A stretch of DNA of 64,000 nt from Caulobacterales bacterium (lineage in GTDB: Bacteria > Pseudomonadota > Alphaproteobacteria > Caulobacterales > Aquidulcibacteraceae): NCBI GenBank assembly GCA_017303355.1, contig JAFLCU010000010.1, positions 1-64,000 on the forward strand, given 5' to 3'. Each line of letters starts with the position of its first letter. The stretch's first letter is position 1. Below the pieces are notes generated by a model. That model worked only from the letters and a program-made list of their open reading frames with translations, did not search any database and had not been told where the DNA came from. Of this stretch, positions 16,073-26,500 are shown in pieces. The translations under genes were made by a program, and so were the position numbers.

Positions 16073-16849
16073 TTATTGGCGGGCGGCTTCGACCTCGGCG
16101 CGCACGAGATCGTATAATTGCTGCGGACCGAAACTGGGCAGCGGCCTTTCGTTGACGAAGAAAGTGGGCGTTCCCCTAACGCCAAGCGCCGTCGCATCGG
16201 CGATGTCTTGTCTGAGCGCGGTGGTGATTGCGGGCGCCATCATTCCCGATCGCGCTTGCGTCACATCAAGACCCGCGCCTGCGGCGACGGTCCAAGCCCT
16301 TTCTAGTTGCGGGTTGCCGTGAACAGCCCATTGCGGCTGTTCGACGAACAAAGCCTCCAGCACCGGCTCGAAAACATTCTGCCGCCGCGCCGTTTCCAGA
16401 ATGCGCACCGCCTCGTCGGAGCCTTCGTGCAAGGGCGTGTAGCGCAGCACCAAGCGTACCTCGTTGGGATATTGCGCCATGATCTGCTTCACGATCGGAT
16501 AAAAGGCGCGGCAGGCTTCACAAGAAGGATCAAAGAATTCAACGATCGTCACGGGTGCGTTAGCGGGCCCGATCACCGGAGAATGACGCCGCACATAGAC
16601 GTTCCATGTTGGAGCGGGCACTGACGCGCTTGCTGCTGGGGCTTCGCCATCGGCGGAGGCCGCTCCAGTATCGGTGGCGCTGCCGGTTGGCGCATCAGGC
16701 GCTGCATCAATCGGCGCCGCGATCGGCGCCTGCGGCGGCGCGAAGTCAATGGTGGCGTCTTCGCCGGCGCCTCGAAAGAAAAAGGCTGCCAGCGCAAAGA
16801 GCGCGAGCGCGCCGGCGGCGATGGCAATGACGATGGTGCGTCTGTTCAC
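16073..16849 (-). CDS. DsbA-family thiol:disulfide oxidoreductase (BdbD/ScsC-like)
   Basis: Membrane-anchored periplasmic thioredoxin-fold protein of 258 residues. An N-terminal helix (about 5-25) and an Ala/Pro-rich linker (30-80) precede the DsbA domain with active site FFDPSCEAC and the cis-Pro loop GVRGTPTFFVNERPL. The GTG at 16849 follows GGAGG and overlaps the dsbB stop by 4 bp (GTGA). Paired with the dsbB next door it should form a complete disulfide-forming couple serving periplasmic metal-resistance proteins. Confidence 0.88.
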   Translation of the reverse strand: MNRRTIVIAIAAGALALFALAAFFFRGAGEDATIDFAPPQAPIAAPIDAAPDAPTGSATDTGAASADGEAPAASASVPAPTWNVYVRRHSPVIGPANAPVTIVEFFDPSCEACRAFYPIVKQIMAQYPNEVRLVLRYTPLHEGSDEAVRILETARRQNVFEPVLEALFVEQPQWAVHGNPQLERAWTVAAGAGLDVTQARSGMMAPAITTALRQDIADATALGVRGTPTFFVNERPLPSFGPQQLYDLVRAEVEAARQ

Positions 16850-17307
16850 GATGACCTCCGGCGAACAAATATGAGGAGAACGACGATTGCCGAAAATGCG
16901 GCGAGTGAAAGAGCTGGAATCGATAGCCATCCGAAGAGCGTCATGGCGGCGCTGGAGCAGGATGGTCCCGCCCCGCACTGAACGATCGGTTCTTGGATGA
17001 GGCCGACTTGGAGGAGGGTGTGATAGAGCGCGACCAACCCGCCGATCGCGGCCAGCGGCAGTGCGTAACGCCAGACGCCAGCATCGGAGCGGATGCACGC
17101 GACTAAGAGAATGATGGCGAGCGGAAACATGAAGGCGCGCTGGAACCAGCACAGATAACACGGCGCCTGACCCAAGACCTCACCGATGAACAAGGCCCCG
17201 AGGCTTGCGCAAAGCGCGATCAGCCAGGCTGCGAGCAGCAGCCACCATGAGCTGCGATCTTCGGCGTGGGGCGCGCTCGCCGGTCGGTTCGTCTCAAGGT
17301 GCGTCAT
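16846..17307 (-). CDS. dsbB: Disulfide bond formation protein B (DsbB/BdbC-like)
   Basis: Four-helix inner-membrane quinone-linked oxidase of 153 residues that re-oxidises DsbA. The first periplasmic pair is in GQAPCYLCWFQRAFMFPL (CxxC) and the second in VQCGAGPSCSSA. The ATG at 17307 overlaps the stop of the methyltransferase gene by ATGA, and the gene overlaps dsbA at its end; an upstream start at 17343 was rejected. Confidence 0.9.
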   Translation of the reverse strand: MTHLETNRPASAPHAEDRSSWWLLLAAWLIALCASLGALFIGEVLGQAPCYLCWFQRAFMFPLAIILLVACIRSDAGVWRYALPLAAIGGLVALYHTLLQVGLIQEPIVQCGAGPSCSSAAMTLFGWLSIPALSLAAFSAIVVLLIFVRRRSS

Positions 17308-18017
17308 GGCTCGTGCTTCCGTGCAAGCACCGCCAACGTCCAACCGAAACCCGCTTTCGCAAGCGCCTTCTCCAGGCCGCGCCCGAACACGGCGCGCAAC
17401 ACGCGCTTTGCCTGTAAGCCCGCGATCAAACGCATCGGGCCTCGATTGGCGGCCGGCGTGAGCGTCTCGATTGTGAGAAGCTCGAAATGAGGCGCTAGCA
17501 GCGCTTTGAGTTCGTCGCGGTTAAACCATCGGCGCAGGTGTCCAGGCTGTTGCGGCGCCACCGTGTTGAATTTCTCGAGCACCGGCCGGTTTTGCGTCGC
17601 CAGCATCAAGTATCCGCCGGGATGCAAGAGCGCGCTGAGCTTGGCGATAAAGGCGTCGTGGTCTTCGACATGGGAGAGCACTTCAAGACTGACGACAACG
17701 TCGAACTGTTCCTCGAAGTCGAGCGCCATGAAGTCGCCAGCGATAAACTTCACATCCGGCACGCGCCCTCGCGCCCGCGCCAGAACTTCATCCGACAGAT
17801 CTGTTGCGGTCACCTGGCCGAATTGTTTGAGCGCGGGACAAAGCCAGCCCGCGCCGCAGCCGACCTCCAGGATGCTGAAGTCGGTTCGGCCTAAATTGGA
17901 AAGCCAACGGAAAACGGCGTCGCGCTGATCCAGCGATACATCGCTCAGTCTCTGCTCGCGATGGGACGCGTTCCATTCGTTCCAATAGCTGCGCTGCAAT
18001 TCGATCGGCTGGTTCAC
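17304..18017 (-). CDS. Class I SAM-dependent methyltransferase (paralogue of 62965-63687)
   Basis: A 237-residue methyltransferase with motif I LEVGCGAGWLCPAL, motif II DVVVSLEVLSHVED and a post-motif LHPGGYLMLATQNRP. The core resembles UbiE/UbiG-type enzymes, but the substrate is unknown. The GTG at 18017 has GGGGAG upstream. A close paralogue sits at 62965-63687, there directly after a CzcA fragment, so this enzyme seems linked to Czc-type loci. It is followed by overlapping dsbB and dsbA genes. Confidence 0.85.
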   Translation of the reverse strand: MNQPIELQRSYWNEWNASHREQRLSDVSLDQRDAVFRWLSNLGRTDFSILEVGCGAGWLCPALKQFGQVTATDLSDEVLARARGRVPDVKFIAGDFMALDFEEQFDVVVSLEVLSHVEDHDAFIAKLSALLHPGGYLMLATQNRPVLEKFNTVAPQQPGHLRRWFNRDELKALLAPHFELLTIETLTPAANRGPMRLIAGLQAKRVLRAVFGRGLEKALAKAGFGWTLAVLARKHEP

Positions 18018-18030
18018 TGGATTGGCTCCC

Positions 18031-18423
18031 CTAATCGTGTCGCGCGCCGGGCTCGACGCTGATGCGCACGCGAACAATTTGCGCCGTCGGGTCCGGCGCG
18101 AGTTCGACATGGACCGCACTTGAAGAGCGGTCGCGCACCGAGAGCGGGTCGTTCCAGCCGCCTTCGGTCAGCCCGAGGCTCGCGCCATTGGCGTCGAACG
18201 TCTCGACATGAAGATGCGCGTTGATGAGGCCGGCCCGGCCCGGCTCGCGCCGCGCCCAACCGTGGACGTAAGCGCGCCCATCGGCGCGGCGTTCGAGGTC
18301 AAAGCCGCGAAGGCGGACTTTGTGGCCGCTTATCAATTCGACAGCGGCCTCCGGCGCCGGCGCTTGCGCGGCTGCCGAACCTGCAACGAGCAGGGCGGCC
18401 AGAAAAATCGAGACTGCTTTCAT
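18031..18423 (-). CDS. Exported protein of unknown function
   Basis: A 130-residue protein with a clear signal peptide (MKAVSIFLAALLVAGSAAAQ). The mature part (SGHKVRLRGFDLERRADGRAYVHGWARRE...) looks like a small periplasmic beta-sandwich. It follows the CopC-like gene by 65 bp and precedes the methyltransferase by 13 bp, so it is part of the metal operon. I do not recognise a family. Confidence 0.65.
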   Translation of the reverse strand: MKAVSIFLAALLVAGSAAAQAPAPEAAVELISGHKVRLRGFDLERRADGRAYVHGWARREPGRAGLINAHLHVETFDANGASLGLTEGGWNDPLSVRDRSSSAVHVELAPDPTAQIVRVRISVEPGARHD

Positions 18424-18488
18424 GTGTGCCCCGTGGTGAGGTGAGCCGGCGGCGCCAACGCCATGCGTCAGCGCCGCCAGTCCGTCGA

Positions 18489-18842
18489 TTATTGGATGGT
18501 GAAGTGCAGCGTGCCTTCCATGGCGTGGCCGTCGCCGGTGGCGTTCCAATGCACCTCATAGGCGCCCGGTCCCAGCGCCGGCAGCGGAATGGAATAGCTC
18601 GCTGTCGCCGCGCCCGGCGCTGTGAACGTCACCGGAATGGCGGTGTGTCCCGGTCCATGCAATTGCACTTGGGTCAGCACCACGGCGTGCTCGAACGTCA
18701 GCGACAGCGCCGATGGCGCAGCCGCCAGCACCGCATCGTCGGCCGGCACGGATTGCACTTCGGCGTTGTCGCCGTGCGTCTCCTGCGCCAGCGCCGGCGT
18801 TGCGCAGAGCGCCAATGCCGCGGCGAGAATGAGTCGTTTCAT
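18489..18842 (-). CDS. CopC-like copper-binding periplasmic protein
   Basis: Periplasmic protein of 117 residues. After the signal peptide (MKRLILAAALALCATPALA) the stretch SVPADDAVLAAAPSALSLTFEHAVVLTQVQL matches the CopC domain pattern (P.dga.l...P..l.l.Fse.v). Length is normal for CopC. The usual N-terminal His ligand is replaced by ETHGD, so metal ligation may differ. No CopD membrane partner follows. Confidence 0.75.
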   Translation of the reverse strand: MKRLILAAALALCATPALAQETHGDNAEVQSVPADDAVLAAAPSALSLTFEHAVVLTQVQLHGPGHTAIPVTFTAPGAATASYSIPLPALGPGAYEVHWNATGDGHAMEGTLHFTIQ

Positions 18843-18901
18843 GTATGTCCTCCTTGGTTGACCCAGCACCTGTGTTGAAAAATTCTGCGGGATGACGCTG
18901 C

Positions 18902-19537
18902 TCATGCATCGATCTCCCCGTGTTGGTCGGACGCCGCCGGCAGCACGTCGGCTGGATCGGCAAGTGCGCCGTTCTCACGCATCTCGACATGCACATGATT
19001 GGTGATGCCGCGCGGATAACGGCGGCTCAGATCCTGCGCGCGTCCGATCGGTTCGCCTGCACGCACGACGGCGCCGAGTTCAACCAGGGGCCCGACATAG
19101 AGCACCCGCACGTCGCGCGTTTGGTCTTCGCTTGTGAGTTCAACGTAGCGGTAGCGCTCGTCGCCGCGATAGGCGAAGCCGATGCGCTGCACGACGCCAG
19201 CGATCGGCGCGCGCACCACTTCACCCGGCTCGGCGATATAGTCTGCGCCGCGATGGCGGCGCGCGCCGCCGCCGCGCGAAGCGCCGAAGGCGCCCGCGCC
19301 ATAGACGTCCTCGCCGCGCAGCGAATGACCGGTTGGATTCACGAGGTCCGGCGCCGGCGGCGGCAAGGTGTAGGTCGTGGCTTTGATGGGCGCGGGCGCT
19401 GTCGCAAATGCTTGCGCCGCCACGCCAGCGCCGACGCAGCCGGCCAATGCGAACACCGTAACGGTTATCGCGGCCGCGCCCGGGGGGGCCGGGAAAGTGA
19501 CGCGGCCGCGCCGCCTTGCATGAGAGGATGCGCTCAT
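18902..19537 (-). CDS. M23-family (LytM) metallopeptidase
   Basis: A 211-residue protein with one N-terminal hydrophobic helix/lipobox-like ALAGC and a LytM domain. Zinc ligands are visible as HRGADY (His, Asp) and NHVHVEM (HxH). Related enzymes cut or bind peptidoglycan peptides, perhaps here to let envelope-spanning exporters assemble. The ATG at 19537 overlaps the P-type ATPase stop by 4 bp. Confidence 0.85.
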   Translation of the reverse strand: MSASSHARRRGRVTFPAPPGAAAITVTVFALAGCVGAGVAAQAFATAPAPIKATTYTLPPPAPDLVNPTGHSLRGEDVYGAGAFGASRGGGARRHRGADYIAEPGEVVRAPIAGVVQRIGFAYRGDERYRYVELTSEDQTRDVRVLYVGPLVELGAVVRAGEPIGRAQDLSRRYPRGITNHVHVEMRENGALADPADVLPAASDQHGEIDA

Positions 19538-21957
19538 GTGGCGGAGTCCTTGTAGGCGAGGAGGCGAAGCGCATTGGCGACCACGATGAGCGTTGAGCCT
19601 TCGTGGAAGATGATCGCTGCGCCGATCTGCAGGCCAAAGATGGTGGAAGGGATGAGCACGGCGACGACGCCGAGGCTCACCCAAAGATTTTGCCGGATGA
19701 TGCTGGTCGTTTGTCGGCTGAGGCCCACCGCGAAGGGCAAGTGCTTGAGATCGTCCGCCATCAAGGCGACATCGGCGGTTTCAAGCGCAACGTCCGAGCC
19801 CGCGGCGCCCATCGCGACGCCGACATTGGCATTGGCGAGCGCGGGCGCATCGTTGACGCCGTCGCCGATCATGGCCACGCCGCCTGGCTCAACCTTGAGC
19901 GTGTTGATCGCCGCGACTTTCTCATCGGGCATCAGCGCGCCGAACGCTTGATCAAGCCCAATGCTGCCTGCCACCGCATCAGCGACGCGCTGATTGTCGC
20001 CGCTCAGCATGACGACGCGCCGGATGCCGAGGCGCCGGAGGCGTTCGACGGTCGCCTTCGCTGCTGGGCGCTCGGTGTCCATGACGCCGAGCACACCCAG
20101 ATAGCGGGCGCCGCGCCGCACCACCATGACGGTGCGCCCCGACGATTCCAGATTGGTGACGATGAGCCGAAGCTCGTTCGGCATCGGTGCGGGGCCAGTC
20201 TCGAAGAGACCCGGCTTGCCGATCTGCACGACTGCGCCGTCTATGCGGCCTTGAATACCTTTGCCCGTGATGCTCTCGACCGCCTCAGCGCGCGGCACGG
20301 GCGCCTCACCTAGACGTTTGGCGCCGTCGCGCACGATCGCGCCGGCGAGGGGATGGTCGCTGCTGCGTTCGATCGCCACGGCGACGGCCAGCAATTCCTC
20401 TTCCGTGACGCCGAAGAGGGGTTTTACGTCGGTCAGATAAGGTTTGCCCTCAGTCAGCGTGCCGGTCTTGTCGAAGGCGATTGCGCTAACGCGCCCGAGC
20501 GCTTCAAGGGCTGCGCCGCCTTTGACCAGGACACCGCCGCGCGCGGCGCGCGCGACCCCGCTCAGCACCGCGCTTGGCACAGAGATGGCGAGCGCGCAGG
20601 GGCTTGCGGCCACCAGCACCGCCATGGCGCGATAGAAGCTGTCGGCGAACGGCTCATCGACGACGATCCAGGCAAAGAGAAGCGCACCAACCAAGCCGAG
20701 CACGCACGGCACGAAGATGCGCTCGAACTTGTCGGTGAAATTCTGTGTCGGCGAACGCTGCGATTCGGCTTCCGCCACTAACGTGACGATGCGCGCGAGC
20801 ATGCTCTCGGTGGCGAGACGCGAAACGCGCACATCGATGGCGCCCGCGCCATTGATCGCGCCCGCGAACACCCGGTGCTGCGCCGGCGCCTTGGCGAAGT
20901 CGGGGTAAGCATCAGCGCTGGCAGCGGCTTGCTTTTCCACCGGCGCGCTCTCGCCCGTGATCGGCGCTTCATTGACCGCGCTTTCGCCCGCGATCACCAC
21001 GCCGTCGGCGGGCAGGCGCTCGTTCGGCCACACCATGATGATGTCGCCGATCTTCAGGTCCGCGACGGCGACCTCTTCGACGGCGTCACCGCGCCGCAAC
21101 TGGGCGCGTTCCGGCGTTAGCTGCCCGAGCGCTTCGATCGCTTTCTTGGCGCGCCCCATCGCCCAATTCTCGAGCGCGTGACCTAAGCTGAAGAGAAAGA
21201 GGAGGAGCGCGCCTTCAGCCCAGGCGCCTAGGAGGGCCGCGCCAATGGCCGCCACCAGCATGAGTGAGTCGATGCGAAACTGCCGCCGGCGCAGATTGTC
21301 GAACGCCTCACGCGTCGTGAAATAACCGCCCAGCAGGTACGCGGCGATAAAAGCGACCAGCGGCAGCGTCTCTATGCCAGCGCGTTCGGCGAGCCACCCG
21401 GCGGCGAGTGCTGCCCCAGAGCCCAATGCGAAGAAGAGCTCGCTGCGTTCGCCGAACGGTCCACCATGCGCGTGATCATGAGCTTTGCCGGTCTCATGAG
21501 TGTGCGAAGCGCTGATCTTGGCGGACGCGGCGTCGCTCTCAAGCAGCGCCAGCACGCGCGCGCTGTCGAGCGATTTAGGATCGAATTCGATCAAGGCTTC
21601 GCCATTGTCGAATTCGTCGACATTGATCACGCCTTTGGCGTCGCGCAGCCGGGCCAGTTTTTGCTTCGGCGCTTCAGAAGGCAGCGCCAGTGTGACGTGA
21701 CCGCGTTGACGGCCAACTTGCACGCCCATTTGCGCCGCGGTCGCGCGCACCTTGGCGGGGGTGGTGCGCGCCGGATCATAATGCACGCAGATTTTGAGCG
21801 GTCCCCGGTTGGGGTCGTTGACGATGTGGGCCTGGCTGACCGCGGCGATAGTCTGAACGCGCTTAGTGAGATCAAGCGCGCAGCGTTTGCAGCGCCCGGC
21901 CGAGGGCGAGCGCAACAAACCGCCGACGTCGATGCGTTCTTTCTTGGCGTTGGCCAT
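19534..21957 (-). CDS. P1B-4-type heavy-metal translocating ATPase (Zn/Cd/Co export)
   Basis: An 807-residue cation pump. The N-terminus has a CxxC (GRCKRCALDL) followed by two degenerate HMA-like folds, then a His-rich HTHETGKAHDHAHGG just before the membrane domain. The membrane SPC motif is at about 452-454, the phosphorylated Asp in DKTGT at 496 and the hinge [10 protein letters not shown] further on. The last helix carries HEGSTLIVVANALRLL. SPC together with HEGST is the signature of the P1B-4 group, exporters of Zn, Cd, Co or Fe such as CzcP. It follows a DsbA-like gene by 23 bp and overlaps the M23 gene. Confidence 0.92.
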   Translation of the reverse strand: MANAKKERIDVGGLLRSPSAGRCKRCALDLTKRVQTIAAVSQAHIVNDPNRGPLKICVHYDPARTTPAKVRATAAQMGVQVGRQRGHVTLALPSEAPKQKLARLRDAKGVINVDEFDNGEALIEFDPKSLDSARVLALLESDAASAKISASHTHETGKAHDHAHGGPFGERSELFFALGSGAALAAGWLAERAGIETLPLVAFIAAYLLGGYFTTREAFDNLRRRQFRIDSLMLVAAIGAALLGAWAEGALLLFLFSLGHALENWAMGRAKKAIEALGQLTPERAQLRRGDAVEEVAVADLKIGDIIMVWPNERLPADGVVIAGESAVNEAPITGESAPVEKQAAASADAYPDFAKAPAQHRVFAGAINGAGAIDVRVSRLATESMLARIVTLVAEAESQRSPTQNFTDKFERIFVPCVLGLVGALLFAWIVVDEPFADSFYRAMAVLVAASPCALAISVPSAVLSGVARAARGGVLVKGGAALEALGRVSAIAFDKTGTLTEGKPYLTDVKPLFGVTEEELLAVAVAIERSSDHPLAGAIVRDGAKRLGEAPVPRAEAVESITGKGIQGRIDGAVVQIGKPGLFETGPAPMPNELRLIVTNLESSGRTVMVVRRGARYLGVLGVMDTERPAAKATVERLRRLGIRRVVMLSGDNQRVADAVAGSIGLDQAFGALMPDEKVAAINTLKVEPGGVAMIGDGVNDAPALANANVGVAMGAAGSDVALETADVALMADDLKHLPFAVGLSRQTTSIIRQNLWVSLGVVAVLIPSTIFGLQIGAAIIFHEGSTLIVVANALRLLAYKDSAT

Positions 21958-21980
21958 GATTTGCGCCCGGCCCCCCGCGT

Positions 21981-22601
21981 CTAAAGCCGCGCCAAGCGCG
22001 CATCGAGAATGCGCACCATGCCGTCGGGCGTCTGGAAGGCGTGATCCTCGTCGAGCACGCCGTCGAACAGGAACGAAGGCGTGTGGTTGACGCCCAGCGC
22101 CATGGCCCCTTCGATGCTGCGTTGAATGCGCTGGACGCCTTCTGGGTCGTTCAAGCAGGCGAGGATCTGCGCTTGGGACAATCCCAATTCGCCGCCGGCC
22201 GCGAGCAACGCATCGCGCACGTCGCCAAGCGTGCCCGCGCCTAGTATCGCGCTCTGGCGCTCAAACAGAATTCCGACCCGGCGGAGATATTCGTCCGGGC
22301 TCGCGCGCTCGCAGCGCGCTAACTGAAACATCGCCAATGCAACGGCAGGGGGCGGCGTCGCCATCTCACGCAAGGTGAAACGGACGCGGCCCGTATCAAT
22401 GTAGCGCGCCTTCAGCGCCGTCCAGTTGGCGAGATGAAATTGCGCGCAATGAGGGCACGTCATCGAGGCGTATTCGGTGAGGTGGAGCGACGCGGACGCC
22501 AATCCAATTGTCATGTCGTCCGATGATTGCGCGTAGGCCCAAGCCGGCGCGCTTGTCGCGGCGGCGGCTGTGATGAGGAAGCGGCGGCGATGAGGCGTCA
22601 T
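21981..22601 (-). CDS. DsbA-family thiol oxidoreductase with Tat-type signal
   Basis: A 206-residue thioredoxin-fold protein starting MTPHRRRFLITAAAATSA (twin-arginine-type signal). The active site is YASMTCPHCAQFH (CPHC) and the cis-Pro loop is GVNHTPSFLFDG. It overlaps the AhpD gene by 4 bp. A second DsbA (16073-16849) and DsbB are in the same operon, giving unusually heavy investment in thiol chemistry. Confidence 0.88.
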   Translation of the reverse strand: MTPHRRRFLITAAAATSAPAWAYAQSSDDMTIGLASASLHLTEYASMTCPHCAQFHLANWTALKARYIDTGRVRFTLREMATPPPAVALAMFQLARCERASPDEYLRRVGILFERQSAILGAGTLGDVRDALLAAGGELGLSQAQILACLNDPEGVQRIQRSIEGAMALGVNHTPSFLFDGVLDEDHAFQTPDGMVRILDARLARL

Positions 22602-23128
22602 GGCGCGGCGCTCTCGATGGCGATGACGGCGGCGACCGCGCTTATGACGGCGGCGATCCGCAACGCAGCTTGGACGCGCTCTAACGTCACGTTGCGCTTG
22701 TGCAGCTCGGCTTCATGTACGTTGAGACAAACACCGCATTGACGCACAGCGGAAACCGCAAGCGCCCAGAGTTCGAAGTCGATCTTGTCGACGTCCTTCT
22801 GAGATAGCGCCGTCATGGCAAGGCCGGGCTGTTGGCCGCGATAATCGTGATTGTTGAGCTGATTGACCGCCGAATAATAGACCGTGTTCATCGCCATGAT
22901 GGTTGCGGCGGACTTGGCGGCATTGCGCGCCGCGGGCGTCAGGCGGGCGGACGCCTCGCTTTCGAGCGCGACGATGAGACGTGCTTGGCCGGTGGCGTAA
23001 GCGCAGGCGAGAAAGCAGCCCCACTTCTGCTGATCGCTTAGAAGCTGCTCTTCGCTCAGTGTGATCAGATTGTGCTTTTGATCGGCGGCGTAGGCGGGAA
23101 GTGCATCGCGAAGGGATAGCAATGACAT
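22598..23128 (-). CDS. Alkylhydroperoxidase AhpD-family protein
   Basis: A 176-residue all-helical protein with the AhpD catalytic signature AVRQCGVCLNVHEAEL (CxxC plus His). AhpD reduces peroxides via a lipoyl-like partner or recycles AhpC; the physiological partner here is unknown. The ATG at 23128 is preferred to an upstream frame extension. It is followed by an overlapping DsbA-like gene in the metal operon. Confidence 0.85.
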   Translation of the reverse strand: MSLLSLRDALPAYAADQKHNLITLSEEQLLSDQQKWGCFLACAYATGQARLIVALESEASARLTPAARNAAKSAATIMAMNTVYYSAVNQLNNHDYRGQQPGLAMTALSQKDVDKIDFELWALAVSAVRQCGVCLNVHEAELHKRNVTLERVQAALRIAAVISAVAAVIAIESAAP

Positions 23129-23136
23129 GGGGTAAC

Positions 23137-23553
23137 CTACCTTTCCATCTGAGGGTTCGCGGACGGCGCCGCACACGTGGCGCGGCGCACCGGAAAACGG
23201 GCGGCGCCGACAACGCCGTCATTGAAGGCGACACGCAGCATGATCGAGCGCGCCGTGATCGCGCTGGGCGCTTCGCCGATCATCAAACCCGGCGCCGCGC
23301 GCGAGAGCGTGACGGCTTCGACGCCGCGCGCGGAGGCGAAAGACGCGCTCGCCGTCGCATCAATCGGCGCGCCGGTCTCATCGTGCAGGCGCACCTCGAT
23401 ACGCCGCGCGCGCACCGCGAGTTCGACTTCGCCGCGTCCGATCTGACGGACAAAGCCGCCGCAATGGCCGGCCCCGGACGCCGCCGCCGGCTCTGCGGCC
23501 GCGCTGAGAAGCGCGACCGCCAACGCGGCGAAAAGCGGCGAGAGCCGGTTCAT
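23137..23553 (-). CDS. Exported hypothetical protein downstream of CzcA
   Basis: A 138-residue protein with signal peptide (MNRLSPLFAALAVALLSAAA). Two Cys flank the mature domain (GAGHCGGFV and RRATCAAP), possibly a disulfide. The ATG overlaps the czcA stop by 4 bp, so expression is coupled with the exporter. I do not recognise the family; a periplasmic accessory role is inferred from location. Confidence 0.65.
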   Translation of the reverse strand: MNRLSPLFAALAVALLSAAAEPAAASGAGHCGGFVRQIGRGEVELAVRARRIEVRLHDETGAPIDATASASFASARGVEAVTLSRAAPGLMIGEAPSAITARSIMLRVAFNDGVVGAARFPVRRATCAAPSANPQMER

Positions 23554-26500
23554 TCGGCTTGCGCCGGAGCTGCGCCGCCGCCTGAATAGGCGGTCGGCAT
23601 TTCGCCTTCGCGCAATTGATGGCCGCTCTTCAGCATCAGCCGGCAGATCGCGGGCAGCACGAAGAGCGTGAGCAGCGTTGCGGTGATGAGGCCGCCGATG
23701 ACGACCGTGGCCAGAGGCTTTTGCACTTCAGCGCCGGTGCCGTGCGCGATCGCCATCGGCACAAAGCCGATGGCCGGCACAATGCCGGTCATCAACACGG
23801 CGCGGAACTTCTCGATCATGCCTTCGCGGATGGCCTCGTCGACAGGCATGCCGAGGTCGAGGCGGCTGTTGATGCTCGTCATGACGACGAGGCCATTGAG
23901 CACCGCGACACCGGCAAGACAGATGAAGCCAACCGCGGCCGAGATCGAGAACGGCATGCCGGTCAGAACAAGCGTGAACACGCCTCCCGCGAGCGCCAGC
24001 GGCACGGCGGTGAACACAGCGCCGGCCGCGCGGAAGGTTCCAAGCGCCATGTAGAGGATGCCGAAGATCAAGACAAAGCACGCGGGCACGATCAGCGACA
24101 TGCGCTGGGACGCCGATTGCAAGTTCTCGAACTGGCCGCCCCAGACCAGATATGCTCCGGTCGGTAGCGACACCTCGCTGACCCTTCGCTGCGCTTCGGT
24201 GACGAAGGAGCCTAAGTCGCGCCCGCGCACGTTTGCTTGCACGACGACGCGGCGGCTGCCGTTTTCGCGGCTGACCTGATTGAGGCCCTCCGAGAATGTG
24301 AAGGTCGCAACTTCGCGCAATGGAATGGAGGCGCGCGGTCCGTTCTCGGTTTCCGGCAGCATGACGGGCAACGCGCCGACGGCGTCGAGATCGTCGCGCA
24401 CTGCTTCCGGCAAGCGCACCACGACGTCGAAGCGGCGATCGCCTTCAAAGACGAGGCCCGCTTCGCGTCCGCCCATCGCCGTCGCCACCGTGTCGGTGAC
24501 GTCCTGCAATGAGAGGCCATAGCGGGCGATGGCGTCACGGTCGAAGCGCACATCGAGCGTCGGGAAACCGCCGGTCTGTTCGACTTTAACGTCGGCGGCG
24601 CCATCAATCGACTGCAGCACGGTGGCAATGCGCCCGGCAGCAGCGCTCATCTCGGTCAGGTCTTCACCGTAGATCTTGATCGCGACATCGCCGCGGACGC
24701 CCGCGATGAGTTCGTTAAACCGCATCTGGATCGGCTGGGTGAACTCGTAGGAATTGCCGATGAGCTGCGAGAGACGGGCCTCCATGCGCGCAATCAGTTC
24801 AGCCTTCGGCTCGTTCGGGTTCGGCCATTCCGAGCGCGGCTTCAGGATCACGAACGAATCCGAGATGTTCACCGGCATCGGGTCTGACGCCACTTCCGCG
24901 GTGCCGGTTTTCGAGAACACGAACGCGACTTCCGGAAACTCGGAGATGATCTGTTCGACGCGCGCCTGCATGGCGGTCGATTGCTGCAGCGAAGTTGACG
25001 GGATGCGCACCGCCTGAATGGCGATGTCCTGTTCGTCGAGTTGGGGAATGAACTCGCGTCCGAGCGTGAAGAAGAGCGCGCCCGCGAGAGCGAAGATCGC
25101 CACGCCCGCGGCGATCACAGTCTTGGGCTTGCGCAGCGAATAATCGAGACCAGGCTCATAGCGATTGCGCGCGACCTCGATCGCCTTGACTTCTTTCTCG
25201 GCGACTTTGCCGCGAATGAGGAGAGCGACCATCGCCGGCACAAAGGTCAGCGACAGGACGAACGCCGCCGCCAAGGCCAACATCAAGGTGATCGCCATCG
25301 GCGAGAACATCTTGCCTTCGACGCCCGAGAAAGTGAGCAAAGGCGCGAAGACAAGAAAGATGATCATCTGACCGAAGATGGTCGGTTTGATCATCTCGCG
25401 GCTCGCTTCCATCGTTTCGTGGAGGCGCTCTTGCAGAGAGAGCAGGCGGCCTTCGTGATGCTGTCTCTCGGACAAACGCCTCAGACAATTCTCGATGATG
25501 ATGACGGACCCATCGACGATGAGGCCGAAATCGAGCGCGCCCAGCGACATGAGATTGCCGGAGACGCCGAAGAAATTCATGCCGATCGACGTCATCAGCA
25601 TCGAGAGCGGGATGATGAGGGTGGCGATGACCGCGGCGCGGACGTTGCCGAGCAGCAGGAAGAGCACCACCGCGACGAGGAGGGCGCCTTCGGCGAGGTT
25701 GCGCTCGACCGTGGCGATCGTGGCGTTCACAAGCTTGGAGCGGTCGTAAACGACTTCAGCGACGATGCCGGGCGGCAAAGTCTGCGTGATCTGCTCAAGC
25801 CGCTCGGCAGCCGCCGCGGCGACGGTGCGGCTGTTGCCGCCGGTGATCATGAGCACGGTGCCGACGACGACCTCGCGTCCGCCCGAGGTGGCCGCGCCCG
25901 TGCGCAGATCGCCGCCGACGCTTACATTGGCGACGTCGCGCACAGTGATCGGCACGCCGTCGCGGGTGGCGACAACGGCCTCGGAAATTTCCTCAAGCGT
26001 GCGGATGCGCGCATCGGCGCGCACCAGGAACGACTCGCCGCCTTGCTGGATGAAGTTTGCGCCAACGGAAAGATTGGCGCGATCAAGCGCTTCGGCGAGT
26101 TCGGAAAAGGAAATGCCGTAGGCGGAGAGCGCGCCAGCATCCGGTTCGACGACATATTGCTTTTCGTAGCCGCCAATCGAATCGATGCCCGCGACGCTTG
26201 GCACCGAACGCATCTGCGGCCGGATCATCCAATCCTGGATCGTGCGCAGATATCCCGCTTGCGACACAGGATCGGTGAGGCGCTCGCCCTCGACCGTGAG
26301 ATAGGCGCCATCGGGCTGCCAGCCGGGCTGGCCCGCTTCAACGCGTGCGCCTTCAGCATTCGGATCGGCATAGTGCACCGTCCACATCAAGACTTCGCCA
26401 AGGCCGGTTGAAATCGGCCCCATTTGCGGCTCGACGCCTTCGGGCAAGCTCTCTCGCGCTTGCGTCAGCCGTTCGGCCACTTGCTGGCGGGCGAAATAGA

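Noticed and set aside
25041..26411. A 456-codon open frame on the plus strand inside czcA.
   Set aside because: It is exactly antisense to a well-conserved CzcA, rich in Arg/Asp/His from reversed GC-rich codons, and shows no domain.
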